Assembly (NCBI GenBank): GCA_000751295.2
Contig: CCMO02000001.1
Span: 4,926,615 to 4,990,614, forward strand
Direction: 5' to 3'
DNA from: a bacterium YEK0313
GTDB lineage: Bacteria > Pseudomonadota > Alphaproteobacteria > Rhizobiales > Phreatobacteraceae
DNA: 64,000 nt
The notes beneath the pieces were generated by a model. The model made no database searches, was not told where the DNA came from, and worked only from the letters and a program-made list of their open reading frames with translations. Positions 8,784 through 17,572 of this stretch are shown here, in pieces (positions within the stretch are counted from its first letter, which is position 1; each line of letters begins with the position of its first letter). The position numbers were made by a program, and so were the translations under genes.

Positions 8784-9060
8784 CTAGGAAGGACTGCGGA
8801 CGGCCTCTGCTGCCCCATTGGCGAGACGGTCGGCCGCCTCGTTCAGTGGGAAACCGGCATGACCTCGGACCCAATGGAAGAGGTCACATAGCGATCGGCA
8901 GCATCAGCGAGCGCATCGAGCCTTCGCCAAAGGTCGGCATTGGCCACCGGCTTGCCATTGGCCTTTCTCCACCCTCGGGCCTTCCACCCGTATCGCCACT
9001 CATTGAGCCCCCGGACGGTAATCTCGCTATCCGAGAGGATGCAGACCCGCTCGCCCGGCG
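8784..9060 (-). pseudogene. RNase HI C-terminal fragment, frameshifted
   Basis: The frame from about 9046 downward reads VCILSDSEITVRGLNEW and then a GWKARGWRKANGKPV segment, the classic RNase HI region beginning at the third active-site Asp (SDS). Near 8880 the match leaves this frame; the next frame continues with FHWVRGHAGFPLNEAADRLA and stops at 8784-8786. That is the RNase HI tail including its conserved His. The first half of the enzyme, with the first two catalytic acids, is absent. I read it as a twice-damaged remnant: 5' deletion at the junction with the integrase stub and one frameshift. Confidence 0.78.
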
Positions 9061-9362
9061 AGTTGAAGGTCAGGGCGGAGCTTGGCCCGGAATTCGGCAT
9101 AGGATTCCTGAGACAGGCTGACCGCCTTGCCTACAGCCTCCTTGCCTAAAGCCTCTCGCCGCTGCAACTCAGCCCTCGCCAGTTCCAAGACGTCCCACCG
9201 TCGCTTCCGGGCTTCGCTGATGTCCGAGGTGTCCAATGCCCTACGGAAATAGGGGCTGCCCATCGCCCTGAGCTTGTTTGGCACAGGAATACGAGCGTAC
9301 CAGCGATTATTGATGCGCTGGAGGTACCGGGTATCATTCGGCTTGGTCATGCTTCCCGCCAA
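9027..9362 (-). pseudogene. Tyrosine integrase N-terminal stub
   Basis: The 111-residue frame begins MAGSMTKPNDTRYLQ and then reads RINNRWYARIPVPNKL, typical of the N-terminal (DUF6538-like) region of phage-type tyrosine recombinases. The SAM-like and catalytic domains with the R-H-R-Y residues are missing. After about residue 95 the frame runs into the out-of-frame RNase HI fragment, so a deletion fused the two genes. It starts 82 bp from the tRNA-Glu CCA end and points away from it, the usual place of an island integrase. Without the catalytic domain the element cannot excise by itself. Confidence 0.75.
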
Positions 9363-9395
9363 TCAGGGGAAGCGACGGTAGGTCCGAGAGGGGTC

Positions 9396-9418
9396 TGTAG
9401 GCAAGCCCTGTAGGCAAA
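9396..9418 (+). repeat. Tandem TGTAGGCAAG-type sites, integrase end of island
   Basis: TGTAGGCAAG at 9396-9405 and TGTAGGCAAA at 9409-9418 repeat with a 13-bp period, matching the pair at 7164-7186. They sit between the integrase stub start (9362) and the tRNA-Glu 3' end (9444), where arm-type integrase sites are expected. Confidence 0.55.
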
Positions 9419-9443
9419 ACGAAGGGCGAAAAGCCTGGAATAC

Positions 9444-9519
9444 TGGCGCTCCCTAGGGGACTCGAACCCCTGTTTTCGCCGTGAGAGGGCGACGTCCTAG
9501 ACCGCTAGACGAAGGGAGC
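9444..9519 (-). tRNA. tRNA-Glu (anticodon CTC)
   Basis: The 76-nt gene folds as a cloverleaf: acceptor GCTCCCT (9519 downward) pairs with AGGGAGC, the anticodon arm presents CTC, the T arm contains GGTTCGAGTC, and CCA is encoded (TGG at 9444-9446 on the plus strand). CTC reads GAG, so the tRNA carries glutamate. Its 3' 51 bases form the direct repeat with 7069-7119, showing that it served as an integration target and was restored by the element. Confidence 0.95.
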
Positions 9520-9546
9520 GCGGTCCGCAGCAAGTGCGGAGCGCGC

Positions 9547-9576
9547 TTCATAGGCGGAAACCGGTCGCCCGGTCAA
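9547..9576 (-). promoter_or_regulatory. Promoter of tRNA-Glu
   Basis: On the minus strand TTGACC (9576-9571) and TATGAA (9552-9547) are separated by 18 bp, close to the sigma-70 consensus. The -10 element ends 28 bp before the tRNA 5' end. Confidence 0.6.
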
Positions 9577-9617
9577 GGATGGGCGGGCGACTTATTCGCG
9601 CGAAAATGCGGGCCCCG

Positions 9618-9968
9618 TCAGGACCGCGGCACCTGCGGCCCGCCGACGGTGATGCGGTGCACTTCCTTCAGCGACCTGAGGTCGTAGATGACGATGACCG
9701 GCACGCCGGCCTGGTCGTAGGTGACGGTCAGCTGGCCGTCGGCGGCGACCGCCGAGACCACCTTGCCGCCCTGGGCGTCGATGGCACCGAGCCGCGCCGG
9801 GCCGGAGGGCCCCTGGCCGCCGAGCAACCGATAGGCGATGACGGCGAGCACCGTGCCGACGCCGGCGATCATGATCAGGGACGAGACGATCGAGATGCGT
9901 CGGATCTTGGCGACGACGGCTTCGCTCGCCGGGTCGTTGACATCGGGATCGGTGGACGTGTTGTTCAT
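9618..9968 (-). CDS. Small single-pass membrane protein of unknown function
   Basis: A 116-residue protein starting at ATG 9968. Residues 1-25 are polar, about 27-50 form one hydrophobic segment (ISIVSSLIMIAGVGTVLAV), and the rest is a soluble domain of short strands (QGGKVVSAVAADGQLTV, VPVIVIYDLRSL) that resembles one or two beta-propeller blades. I infer a membrane anchor with the C-terminal domain outside the cytoplasm. The layout resembles DUF6476-type alphaproteobacterial proteins, but I am not sure of that family. It is divergent from the RluA gene; no function can be assigned. Confidence 0.7.
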   Translation of the reverse strand: MNNTSTDPDVNDPASEAVVAKIRRISIVSSLIMIAGVGTVLAVIAYRLLGGQGPSGPARLGAIDAQGGKVVSAVAADGQLTVTYDQAGVPVIVIYDLRSLKEVHRITVGGPQVPRS

Positions 9969-10140
9969 CGCGCGGCGTGTTTCTTTCGTGTGGTTCGGCC
10001 CGATATAGGCCATCGGGCCGGACGAAAGAAACAAAAACGACACTGGCAACAGCAGGCTGCCGGCCCGCGCGGAGACTGACATTTGCGCGCAAGCTGCTAT
10101 CAAGCGCGGCGGATGGCGGTGCCCCAGGGCCCGGGCGGTC

Positions 10141-11148
10141 GTGAGCGAGGTTCGGCAGGTGGCAGGCGAGCGGCAGGAATTCGTGGTGGCGGCGGACGAG
10201 GCGCGCGAGCGGCTCGACCGGCTGCTGGCGCGCCATGTCCCGGCGCTCAGCCGGTCGCGCCTGAAGGCGCTGATCGAGGCCGGGCAGGTCACGATCGGCG
10301 GCCGGACCGCCACGGATGCCGGCCAGAAGGTCCATGGCGGCGACCGCATCGCCCTGGTCGTGCCCGAACCCGAGGACCCGACGCCGGCGGCCGAGGCGAT
10401 CCCGCTCGACGTCGTCTACGAAGACGACGCGCTGATCGTCATCGACAAGCCGGCCGGCCTCGTCGTGCATCCGGCCGCCGGGCACTGGACCGGCACGCTG
10501 GTCAATGCGCTGATCGCCCATTGCGGGACGAGTCTCTCCGGCATCGGCGGCATCCGCCGGCCGGGCATCGTCCACCGGCTGGACAAGGACACGACCGGCC
10601 TGATGGTGGTGGCCAAGACCGACCAGGCTCATGCCGGGCTCAGCCGGCAGTTCGCCGACCATGGCCGCAGCGGCCCGCTGGAACGCGCCTATGTGGCCCT
10701 CGTCTGGGGCCGGCCGAAACCCGATGAGTTCACCATCGACGCGGCGCTCGACCGCGACCCGCGCAACCGCGAGCGCATCGCGGTGCGTGCCGGCGGCCGC
10801 GAGGCGATCACCCATGTCGGCGTCGAGGATAGCTTTCTCGACGGCCTCGTGGCACAGGTCGCCTGCCGGCTGGAGACCGGGCGCACCCACCAGATCCGCG
10901 TGCACATGGCCCATCGCGGCCATCCGCTGCTCGGTGACGAGACCTATGCCAAGGGCTTCCGGACCAAGACGGCGAAGCTGCCCGCCGCCGCCCGGCTGGC
11001 GCTCGAGGCGCTCGGCCGCCAGGCGCTGCATGCCCGCCTGCTCGGCTTCGAGCATCCGGTGTCGGGCGATACGCTGCACTTCGAAAGCCCGCCGCCAGCC
11101 GACATGGCGCGGCTGATTGCCGCGCTCCGGGACCGGTCCGAGGCCTGA
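10141..11148 (+). CDS. RluA-family pseudouridine synthase (RluD-like)
   Basis: A 335-residue RNA-modifying enzyme with an S4 RNA-binding domain (about 15-85) and the catalytic domain with GIVHRLDKDTTGLM, whose Asp attacks the target uridine. The GRTHQIRVHMAHRGHPLLGD segment is characteristic of RluC/RluD enzymes, which modify 23S rRNA helix 69 or related sites. The chosen start is GTG 10141; no ATG fits the S4 domain better. It precedes rpoH with a 312-bp gap that has its own regulatory features, so co-transcription is uncertain. Confidence 0.9.
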   Translation: MSEVRQVAGERQEFVVAADEARERLDRLLARHVPALSRSRLKALIEAGQVTIGGRTATDAGQKVHGGDRIALVVPEPEDPTPAAEAIPLDVVYEDDALIVIDKPAGLVVHPAAGHWTGTLVNALIAHCGTSLSGIGGIRRPGIVHRLDKDTTGLMVVAKTDQAHAGLSRQFADHGRSGPLERAYVALVWGRPKPDEFTIDAALDRDPRNRERIAVRAGGREAITHVGVEDSFLDGLVAQVACRLETGRTHQIRVHMAHRGHPLLGDETYAKGFRTKTAKLPAAARLALEALGRQALHARLLGFEHPVSGDTLHFESPPPADMARLIAALRDRSEA

Positions 11149-11460
11149 AAACGCCTTGAAATCGCCGTTTCCACCGATGTGACAGATCGGTAACGTGAAC
11201 GTGTGCGGCGGTGGTCTCGCTATTTCGCAGGCGCAGCGTATGCTGCCCTTCATCACCAAGGCTTTCTTGCAATTTTGCAAGATGGCTGTGCCCGTGACGG
11301 TGGTCAAAGAGGGAACAAAGTCACCCTTCCGCCATTTTATTGGGTACATATATGTAGGCGTGTGGCTGGCAGTTCGCAGCCGCACATGACGGGTTGCCTG
11401 GGCCTTGGGACAGGCGGCCCGGGCTCGCCGGATGGTCCGGGGGCCGGAAAGGAGACCTCT
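11149..11460 (+). promoter_or_regulatory. rpoH upstream region with two palindromes
   Basis: TCTTGCAA and TTGCAAGA at 11265-11282 are 8-bp arms separated by TT. TACATATATGTA at 11345-11356 is a perfect 12-bp palindrome in the AT-richest part of the region, where a -10 element could lie. The rpoH start follows at 11461 behind GGAAAGGAG. I see no clear sigma-32 promoter. The first palindrome looks like a repressor site; which factor binds is unknown. Confidence 0.5.
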
Positions 11461-12360
11461 ATGGCTTCTGTTGCTTCTCTTCCCATCCTCTCCGCGGAAG
11501 CGGGTCTGTCGCGCTATCTCGACGAGATCCGCAAGTTCCCGATGCTGCAGCCGCAAGAGGAATATATGCTCGCCAAGAGCTGGCGCGAACACGGCGACAC
11601 CAAGGCGGCGCATAAGCTTGTCACGTCCCACCTCCGGCTGGTCGCCAAGATCGCCATGGGCTATCGCGGCTATGGCCTGCCGATCGGCGAGGTCGTATCC
11701 GAGGGCAATGTCGGCCTCATGCAGGCGGTGAAGCGGTTCGAGCCCGACAAGGGCTTCCGCCTCGCCACCTATGCCATGTGGTGGATCAAGGCCTCGATTC
11801 AAGAATATATCCTCAGGTCCTGGTCGCTCGTGAAGATGGGCACCACGGCCAACCAGAAGAAGCTGTTCTTCAACCTGCGCAAGGCGAAGAGCTCGATCTC
11901 GGCGCTCGAGGACGGCGATCTGCGTCCCGATCAGGTCAAGACCATCGCCACCAAGCTGGGCGTCGAGGAGCAGGACGTCGTCGAGATGAACCGCCGGCTC
12001 GGCGGTGACGCCTCGCTCAACGCCCCGCTGCGCGAGGATGGCGACGGCGAATGGCAGGACTGGCTCGCCGACGACAGCGACAGCCAGGAAAACGTCCTGG
12101 CCGAGACCGAGGAAAGCGACAACCGTCGCGCCGCCCTGATGAAGGCGCTGGGCGTGCTCAACGAGCGCGAGCGCATCATCTTCGAGGAGCGCCGGCTGAA
12201 GGACGACCCGATCACGCTCGAGGAGCTGGCCGAACGCTTCGGCGTGTCGCGCGAGCGCGTGCGGCAGATCGAGGTGCGCGCCTTCGAGAAGGTGCAGGAA
12301 GCGGTGGTCAAGTCGATGCGCGCGCTGGAAGCCGGGCCGTCGCAGATTGCCGCACACTGA
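11461..12360 (+). CDS. rpoH: RNA polymerase heat-shock sigma factor RpoH
   Basis: A 299-residue sigma-70-family protein. Region 2 contains LPIGEVVSEGNVGLMQAVKRFEP and a LATYAMWWIKASIQEYI segment. The RpoH box QKKLFFNLRKAK, specific to sigma-32 factors, follows. The helix-turn-helix of region 4 reads TLEELAERFGVSRERVRQIE near the C-terminus. It directs transcription of chaperone and protease genes; FtsH, encoded at 36283-38202, degrades this sigma factor in other proteobacteria. Start ATG 11461 has an excellent GGAAAGGAG site. Alphaproteobacteria often have two rpoH genes, and the number suffix cannot be told here. Confidence 0.95.
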   Translation: MASVASLPILSAEAGLSRYLDEIRKFPMLQPQEEYMLAKSWREHGDTKAAHKLVTSHLRLVAKIAMGYRGYGLPIGEVVSEGNVGLMQAVKRFEPDKGFRLATYAMWWIKASIQEYILRSWSLVKMGTTANQKKLFFNLRKAKSSISALEDGDLRPDQVKTIATKLGVEEQDVVEMNRRLGGDASLNAPLREDGDGEWQDWLADDSDSQENVLAETEESDNRRAALMKALGVLNERERIIFEERRLKDDPITLEELAERFGVSRERVRQIEVRAFEKVQEAVVKSMRALEAGPSQIAAH

Positions 12361-12385
12361 ACCGGTTCAAGCCGCTTGAACCGCA

Positions 12386-12414
12386 AAGGGGAGGCCCGCC
12401 GGCCTCCCCTTTTT
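12386..12414 (+). terminator. Intrinsic terminator of rpoH
   Basis: AAAGGGGAGGCC, a CGCC loop, then GGCCTCCCCTTTT. The stem is strong and flanked by A and T runs, so it could terminate both rpoH and transcripts from the right. Confidence 0.85.
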
Positions 12415-12569
12415 CATGTCCGGAAACAGCCGCCGGACCGTCGAGCTCCTCGACATCGGCTCCGCGGACGCCATGACGCGGCCTGCGCGAGGCAGGGACG
12501 CGAGGGCGGTTCTCGCGCCGTTTCGGGCGGAGACGGCCGGCATCCACCGGCCCGGCCGCCTTGCGCGCC

Positions 12570-13935
12570 TCACTGCCCCCAGGCCGACAGGGCCTCGGCG
12601 AAGGCGCGCTCGCCGGAGACGCCCTTCTCGATGGTGAGGATGGCGCGGCGGCCATTGTCGTATCGCATGGGAATGTCGATGAAGGCGCGGCTGCGCAGCG
12701 CCTCGATATTGCTGGCCTTGTCCGAATCGAGCGCCGCCGAGAGGCCGATGAAGAAGAACCCGTTGGTGACGCGCACCGCCTGGCCGATCAGCGGCTGACC
12801 CCGGGCCTGCTCGGACGCCTTCATCAGGATGCCCGGCACCTCGGAGACGCCGCGGAACTCGAACTCGCGCGGCAGGCCGAACACGACCTCGATCGTATGG
12901 GTCGCCGGCAGCGTCTCGTCGAGATTGCGCCGGATCGTCAGGGTCACCGTCATCCGCCGCTCGGGGATGGTCACCTCGCCGACCAGCACCAGATCGGGCG
13001 GCTGGCCGCGGCCGACGCTGACCGTCTGGGTGCGCCAGATGACCGTGCCGCGCATGAGCGTGCCGGCCTGGTTGCCCGGCGTCTCCTCGAACAGGGCGGC
13101 GCCCTGGGCGACCGTGACCGGACTCGTCGGCGGCGCCGTGGTCGAACCGGCCGGCGGCGACGAGGCCTGGGTCGTCGCCGCCGACGCGATCGGTGATCTT
13201 CGGGCGCTCGCCGTCCTGCGGCGCGGCCGGCTGTGTCGGCGTCGTCGGCCGCGGACCGGTCGCCTGGCCCGGCGTGCGGTCCGATTGAGTGGCGAAATAC
13301 CAACCGGCGGCAGCCGCGCCGGCGAGGATCACCAGCACGATGCCGGCGGCGATCATGCCGCCGCGGCCCTTGCGCGGCGGCTCCACCTCGTCCTCGGAGC
13401 CCAGCACGGAGACCCGCGGCCGGATCGGCCCGATCGTCGGCTCGCGCTGGCCATCCTCGGCCGCCGGCGGCGTCGCGCCGCCCGGACCGCCGAAATCGAC
13501 GCTCGGCTCGACCCGGTCCTGCACGGCGGCCTGTCCGTCGGCCGCGACCAGCTGGTCCTGGGCCGCGCGCTTGGCATTGGCCGCGGCATCGCCCAGCGTC
13601 TCGGCCTTCTGGGCCGCCTCGCTCACCTGCTTGGCGCCGTCGGCGGCGGCCGGCTGGGGCCGCGCCGTCGCGACCGCCGCGGTGATGTCGGCAAGCTCGC
13701 GCTCGAGCATGGCATCGAGGCTTTCCGCGGCGTTATCGGCTTCGACCTTGCGGATCGCCTCTTCCAGCGCCAGCCGCTCGCGGGTCACATGCTCTTCGGG
13801 AAGGGGCGGGTCCATGCCGCGCAACTGGGCGATCAAGGCCGTCCGCGCACGGTCATAGACCGCACGGCGCGCCTCGCCGGTGTTCTCCGTCAGTGCCGCG
13901 ACGGCCCGGGAGATCAGTGGCGTATAATCGGCCAT
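12570..13935 (-). pseudogene. Conserved TM-anchored envelope protein, split by a frameshift
   Basis: The N-terminal frame (from ATG 13935) has a soluble part beginning MADYTPLISRAVAAL, a Pro/Ala-rich linker and one membrane segment (GMIAAGIVLVILAGAAAAGWYF) near residue 195. Past KITDRVGGDD (about 13175) it becomes Arg/Gly-rich nonsense. The adjacent frame is open there and reads TSPVTVAQGAALFEE, then a GTVIWRTQTVSVG stretch, and ends sensibly (LSAWGQ) at 12570. The two halves fit the architecture I know from related Rhizobiales hypothetical proteins. One indel near 13165-13190, in a GC-rich repeat-like stretch, separates them; it could be a real mutation or a sequencing error. Function is unknown. 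Confidence 0.75.
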
Positions 13936-14154
13936 TGCGCTTCTGCTCTGCCCCTCCCTGAAGGGGCCTTCAGGCCCCCGGATGGTCCATTCCTAACATT
14001 TGCAGACTTCCGATAAAGGCCGCCAGCGCAATTGTCAGGTGCAAAGGACCACCAGCAACGCTTTGATTCCCGGTGTTGTTTTGATGTCGCTCGGCCGCCG
14101 CCCGCGCCGCCGCGGGCAAGGGCGCGGCCGAGCGCCATCGCGACACCGAAAACC

Positions 14155-15444
14155 CTATTCGAACGGGTTGCGCACGAGAATCGTGTCGTCGCGCTCCGGA
14201 CTGGTGGATAGTAGGGCAACCGGACAGCCGATCAATTCCTCGATACGGCGGACATATTTGATCGCCTGGGCCGGCAATTCGCCCCAGGACCGGGCGCCCG
14301 CCATGCCCGACGGCCAGCCCTCGATCGTCTCGTAGATCGGCTTGACCCGCGCCTGGGCTTCCTGGCTCGCCGGCAGGAGCTCGATGCGCTTGCCGTCGAG
14401 CTCATAGGCGACGCACACCTTGATCTCCTCGAACACGTCGAGAATGTCGAGCTTGGTCAGCGCGATGCCGTCGATGCCGCTGGTCTTCACCGCCTGGCGC
14501 ACCAGCACCGCGTCGAACCAGCCACAGCGGCGCTTGCGCCCGGTGACGACGCCGAATTCGCGGCCGCGCTCGCCCAGGATCCGGCCGTTCTCGTCGTCGA
14601 GCTCGGTCGGGAACGGCCCGCCGCCGACACGCGTCGTATAGGCCTTGGTGATGCCCAGCACGTAGTTGACCCCGCCCGGCCCCATGCCGGAACCGGCGGC
14701 CGCCTGGCCGGCCACCGTGTTGGACGAAGTGACGAAGGGATAGGTGCCGTGATCGATGTCGAGCAGCGTGCCCTGGGCGCCTTCGAACAGGATGCGCCGG
14801 CCGGCCCGCTTCTCGTTGTAGAGCAGGTCGAAGACCGGCTCGACATAGGGCAGCACCTTGGGCGCGACCGCGGCCAGCTCGTCATAGATGGCCTGGGCCT
14901 CGATCTCCGGCAGGTTCAGGCCGCGCCGCAGCGCATTGTGATGGGTCAGCAGCCGCTCGATCTTCGGCCCCAGAGCCGACAGATCGGCCAGATCGGTCAT
15001 GCGGATCGCGCGGCGGCCGACCTTGTCCTCGTAGGCCGGGCCGATGCCGCGGCCGGTCGTGCCGATCTTGGTGCCGGAATTGGCCGATTCGCGCTGCTGG
15101 TCGAGCTCGCGGTGCAGCGACAGGATCAGGCAGGCGTTCTCGGCGATGCGCAGCGTCTCCGGCGTGATCGACACGCCCTGCGCGGACACGCGCTCGATCT
15201 CCGCGACCAGGGCATGCGGATCGACCACCACGCCATTGCCGATCACCGACAGCTTGCCGGGCCTGACGATGCCCGAGGGCAGCAGGGAAAGTTTGTAGGT
15301 GACGCCGTCGATGACCAGCGTATGTCCGGCATTGTGGCCGCCCTGGAAGCGAACCACCACATCGGCCTGGCTCGACAGCCAGTCGACGATCTTGCCCTTG
15401 CCTTCGTCGCCCCACTGGGATCCGACGACAACCACGTTTGCCAT
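14155..15444 (-). CDS. purA: Adenylosuccinate synthetase
   Basis: A 429-residue enzyme that joins IMP and aspartate using GTP, the first committed step of AMP synthesis. The GTP-binding loop GDEGKGK is near residue 12, followed by GGHNAGHT, the RGIGPAYEDK segment, and GRKRRCGWFD near 300. The length is the normal bacterial one. Start ATG 15444 puts VVVVGSQWGDEGKGK at the N-terminus; upstream in-frame codons add only unrelated residues. It is transcribed alone. Confidence 0.97.
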   Translation of the reverse strand: MANVVVVGSQWGDEGKGKIVDWLSSQADVVVRFQGGHNAGHTLVIDGVTYKLSLLPSGIVRPGKLSVIGNGVVVDPHALVAEIERVSAQGVSITPETLRIAENACLILSLHRELDQQRESANSGTKIGTTGRGIGPAYEDKVGRRAIRMTDLADLSALGPKIERLLTHHNALRRGLNLPEIEAQAIYDELAAVAPKVLPYVEPVFDLLYNEKRAGRRILFEGAQGTLLDIDHGTYPFVTSSNTVAGQAAAGSGMGPGGVNYVLGITKAYTTRVGGGPFPTELDDENGRILGERGREFGVVTGRKRRCGWFDAVLVRQAVKTSGIDGIALTKLDILDVFEEIKVCVAYELDGKRIELLPASQEAQARVKPIYETIEGWPSGMAGARSWGELPAQAIKYVRRIEELIGCPVALLSTSPERDDTILVRNPFE

Positions 15445-15572
15445 GGTCTCTATCCTGACCTGTTCGTGGCAAGGCAAACCCCGACCGCGCGGTCATCGCG
15501 ATGGCCGGGGTCCTTGCAGTGTGCGGATAAAGGATCAGGACGGAGGAGGCAAGCCCGGGAGGTGGGCCCTCC

Positions 15573-15638
15573 CCTGCGCCTTCGGCGCAGGAGCAACGTC
15601 GAAACCCGCGGGCGCGGCGGGGTGTCCGCGCCCGCGGG
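15573..15638 (-). terminator. Two strong hairpins after the MuiA gene
   Basis: CCCGCGGGCGCGG at 15605-15617 pairs perfectly with 15626-15638 over 13 bp, and on the minus strand a short T run follows. A second hairpin (CCTGCGCC, loop TTCG) lies at about 15573-15592. They sit between the stop of the MuiA gene (15654) and the start of purA, and probably separate the two transcripts. Confidence 0.6.
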
Positions 15639-15653
15639 CAAGGCGCGATCGGC

Positions 15654-17312
15654 TCACATGCGGCCCTGTGCGGGCGCGAGCTGTTTGTCGGCCGGCCAGC
15701 GCAGCCGCCAGCCGTGGCGAATCTCCCGGTTCGCGCCCGGCGCGAGATCGAAGGCCCATTCGATGATTCCGCGCCGGCCCTTGACGTCCCGCGCCGTCGG
15801 GGCGGTGGCGCCGGGCAGCGGCTCGACGGTGATGTCCTGGGCCTCGGTGACCGGCAGCCGGTCCTCGATCACCACCTGGCGCGGGCTCTGCGCGCCGTTG
15901 CGCACGACGATGCGGAACTCGCGCTCCTCGGTGCGCGAGGAGGTGATGAGGCCGGCCGACCCGTCGGTGCGGCGCACCACATTGTGCTGGATGCTGACGA
16001 GATCGTCAGGACCGAAACCGATCGTCACGGTCTCGTCGCGGGTCGCCGCGGCAAGCTGCGCGCGGCCGGCGAAGATGCCGTCCCGATAAAGCGAGACGCG
16101 GCCGGGCATCAGCGGCACCTCGCCGGCATATTTGAACTGGGCCTGCAGGAAGGCGGTGGTGTCGACGCTCGGGGTCGCGCGCGAGATGAGCTGCGGCTCG
16201 ACCGTTGCGGAGGCGATGCGCAGGGCCCGCGAGCCGGGCCCCGAGGCGATGGTCGCCTGGCCGGGAATCGCGAACGAGGCCTGGAAGCCGCCGGTATCGG
16301 CCACCGCCTCCGCTTCCTCGACCGGCCGCGGCGCGGCCGGCCGGCGCACCCGCTGCTCGCTTTCGGCAATGGCCGGGGCCGGCATTGCGGGAGGCGGCGC
16401 CGCGCCATAGCCGCTGCCCATGGCGTCACTGGCCCGGCCGGGCCGCGGCTCCTGGAAGCGCAGGATCATCGAGGCAAGCTGCGGCGCGGCGCTGCCGCGC
16501 GCCACCCGCGCGGTCGAGACGGTCAGATTGACGTCGCGCCAGTCCTCCCCGGTTTCCTGGCGGATTTCGGCGCGCCGGATCAGGTCCAGCGCCGGCTTGG
16601 CGCCGGTCGTCGTCAGCCTGGCGTCATAGACCGGCGCCCAGCGCGCGCCGCGCACCGCATAGGTCACGGTCAGCTCGCCGCGGAACGCCGCCGCGGCCTC
16701 CACGGCAATGCGCGCCTCCAGGCGCTGCGGCGGCTGCTGGCGCAGCGCCGCCTCGATGCCGGCAATCTCGCGATCCAGGAGGCGCTGGCGCTGCTCGGCC
16801 TGGCGGATGGCACGATCGGCCGCCGCCGTCTCCTCCATCGCCGCCGCGAAGGCCTGGCGCGCCTGGGCGACATCCAGGCCGCGCTCGCCGCCCGCCAGCG
16901 TCGGTCCGACGACGAGCGCCTCGGCCGCGCGCTTGCGCAGCCGTTCGGCGGCGATCCTGTCGTCGAGGGTCAGGCGCTCGTCGCGCAGCGCCTCCAGCCG
17001 CTGCACCCGTTCGGGATCCGGCCGCTCGAAGCGCTGCGGCTGGCGCGCGTCGACCGATCCGACGGTCAGCCTGGCTTCGCCCGCGCCCGCCACGCGCAGC
17101 GAGCCGGGATCGGCGGTCAGCGGCAGGTCGCCCAGAACCAGAACGTGCTCGCCCGCCGGCACCTCCACCGCGAAACGGCGCGTCACGCTGGCGCCGTCCG
17201 GGAAGACGGTGACCGCCTCGACCCGCGACGGCAGGTCGAATTCGGCGGCGCTCGCAATGGCCGACGGCAGGAGGAACAGGACGGACAGGGCTGCGATATG
17301 GCGCGACGACAT
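15654..17312 (-). CDS. MuiA-family protein (DUF4140/DUF4139)
   Basis: A 552-residue exported protein. Residues 1-23 form a signal peptide ending SAIASAA. An N-terminal DUF4140 part (VEAVTVFPDGASVTR) is followed by a coiled-coil rich in Arg/Glu (about 95-190) and the DUF4139 beta domain (YAVRGARWAPVYDARL, then RRAEIRQETGEDWRDV). A low-complexity Pro/Ala insert lies near 300-340. The family is named after a mucoidy inhibitor, but its molecular action is not settled. It is probably periplasmic or outer-membrane linked, and appears monocistronic. Confidence 0.88.
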   Translation of the reverse strand: MSSRHIAALSVLFLLPSAIASAAEFDLPSRVEAVTVFPDGASVTRRFAVEVPAGEHVLVLGDLPLTADPGSLRVAGAGEARLTVGSVDARQPQRFERPDPERVQRLEALRDERLTLDDRIAAERLRKRAAEALVVGPTLAGGERGLDVAQARQAFAAAMEETAAADRAIRQAEQRQRLLDREIAGIEAALRQQPPQRLEARIAVEAAAAFRGELTVTYAVRGARWAPVYDARLTTTGAKPALDLIRRAEIRQETGEDWRDVNLTVSTARVARGSAAPQLASMILRFQEPRPGRASDAMGSGYGAAPPPAMPAPAIAESEQRVRRPAAPRPVEEAEAVADTGGFQASFAIPGQATIASGPGSRALRIASATVEPQLISRATPSVDTTAFLQAQFKYAGEVPLMPGRVSLYRDGIFAGRAQLAAATRDETVTIGFGPDDLVSIQHNVVRRTDGSAGLITSSRTEEREFRIVVRNGAQSPRQVVIEDRLPVTEAQDITVEPLPGATAPTARDVKGRRGIIEWAFDLAPGANREIRHGWRLRWPADKQLAPAQGRM

Positions 17313-17572
17313 GAATCTCTCCTCGCTGGGAATGGCGCACTTAACCCATCGGAATGTGACCGGCTGGCGGCGGAACGGCGGCGCAGGCCGCCGCCGGCAG
17401 CGGGCAATTGCCCTTTTGTTTCAAGGCGCAAGCTGCCGTGCCAGGTCAACCGCGCGCGGGACGGGATACCGGCCTCGTCGCAGGCGGGCGCATCGCTCGA
17501 ATGCGCGGCCGGTGCCTGACAGGCTTCGCGGCGCCCGGCTATAGTGCCTTTCCGTAGGAACCCCGCCCGCGC

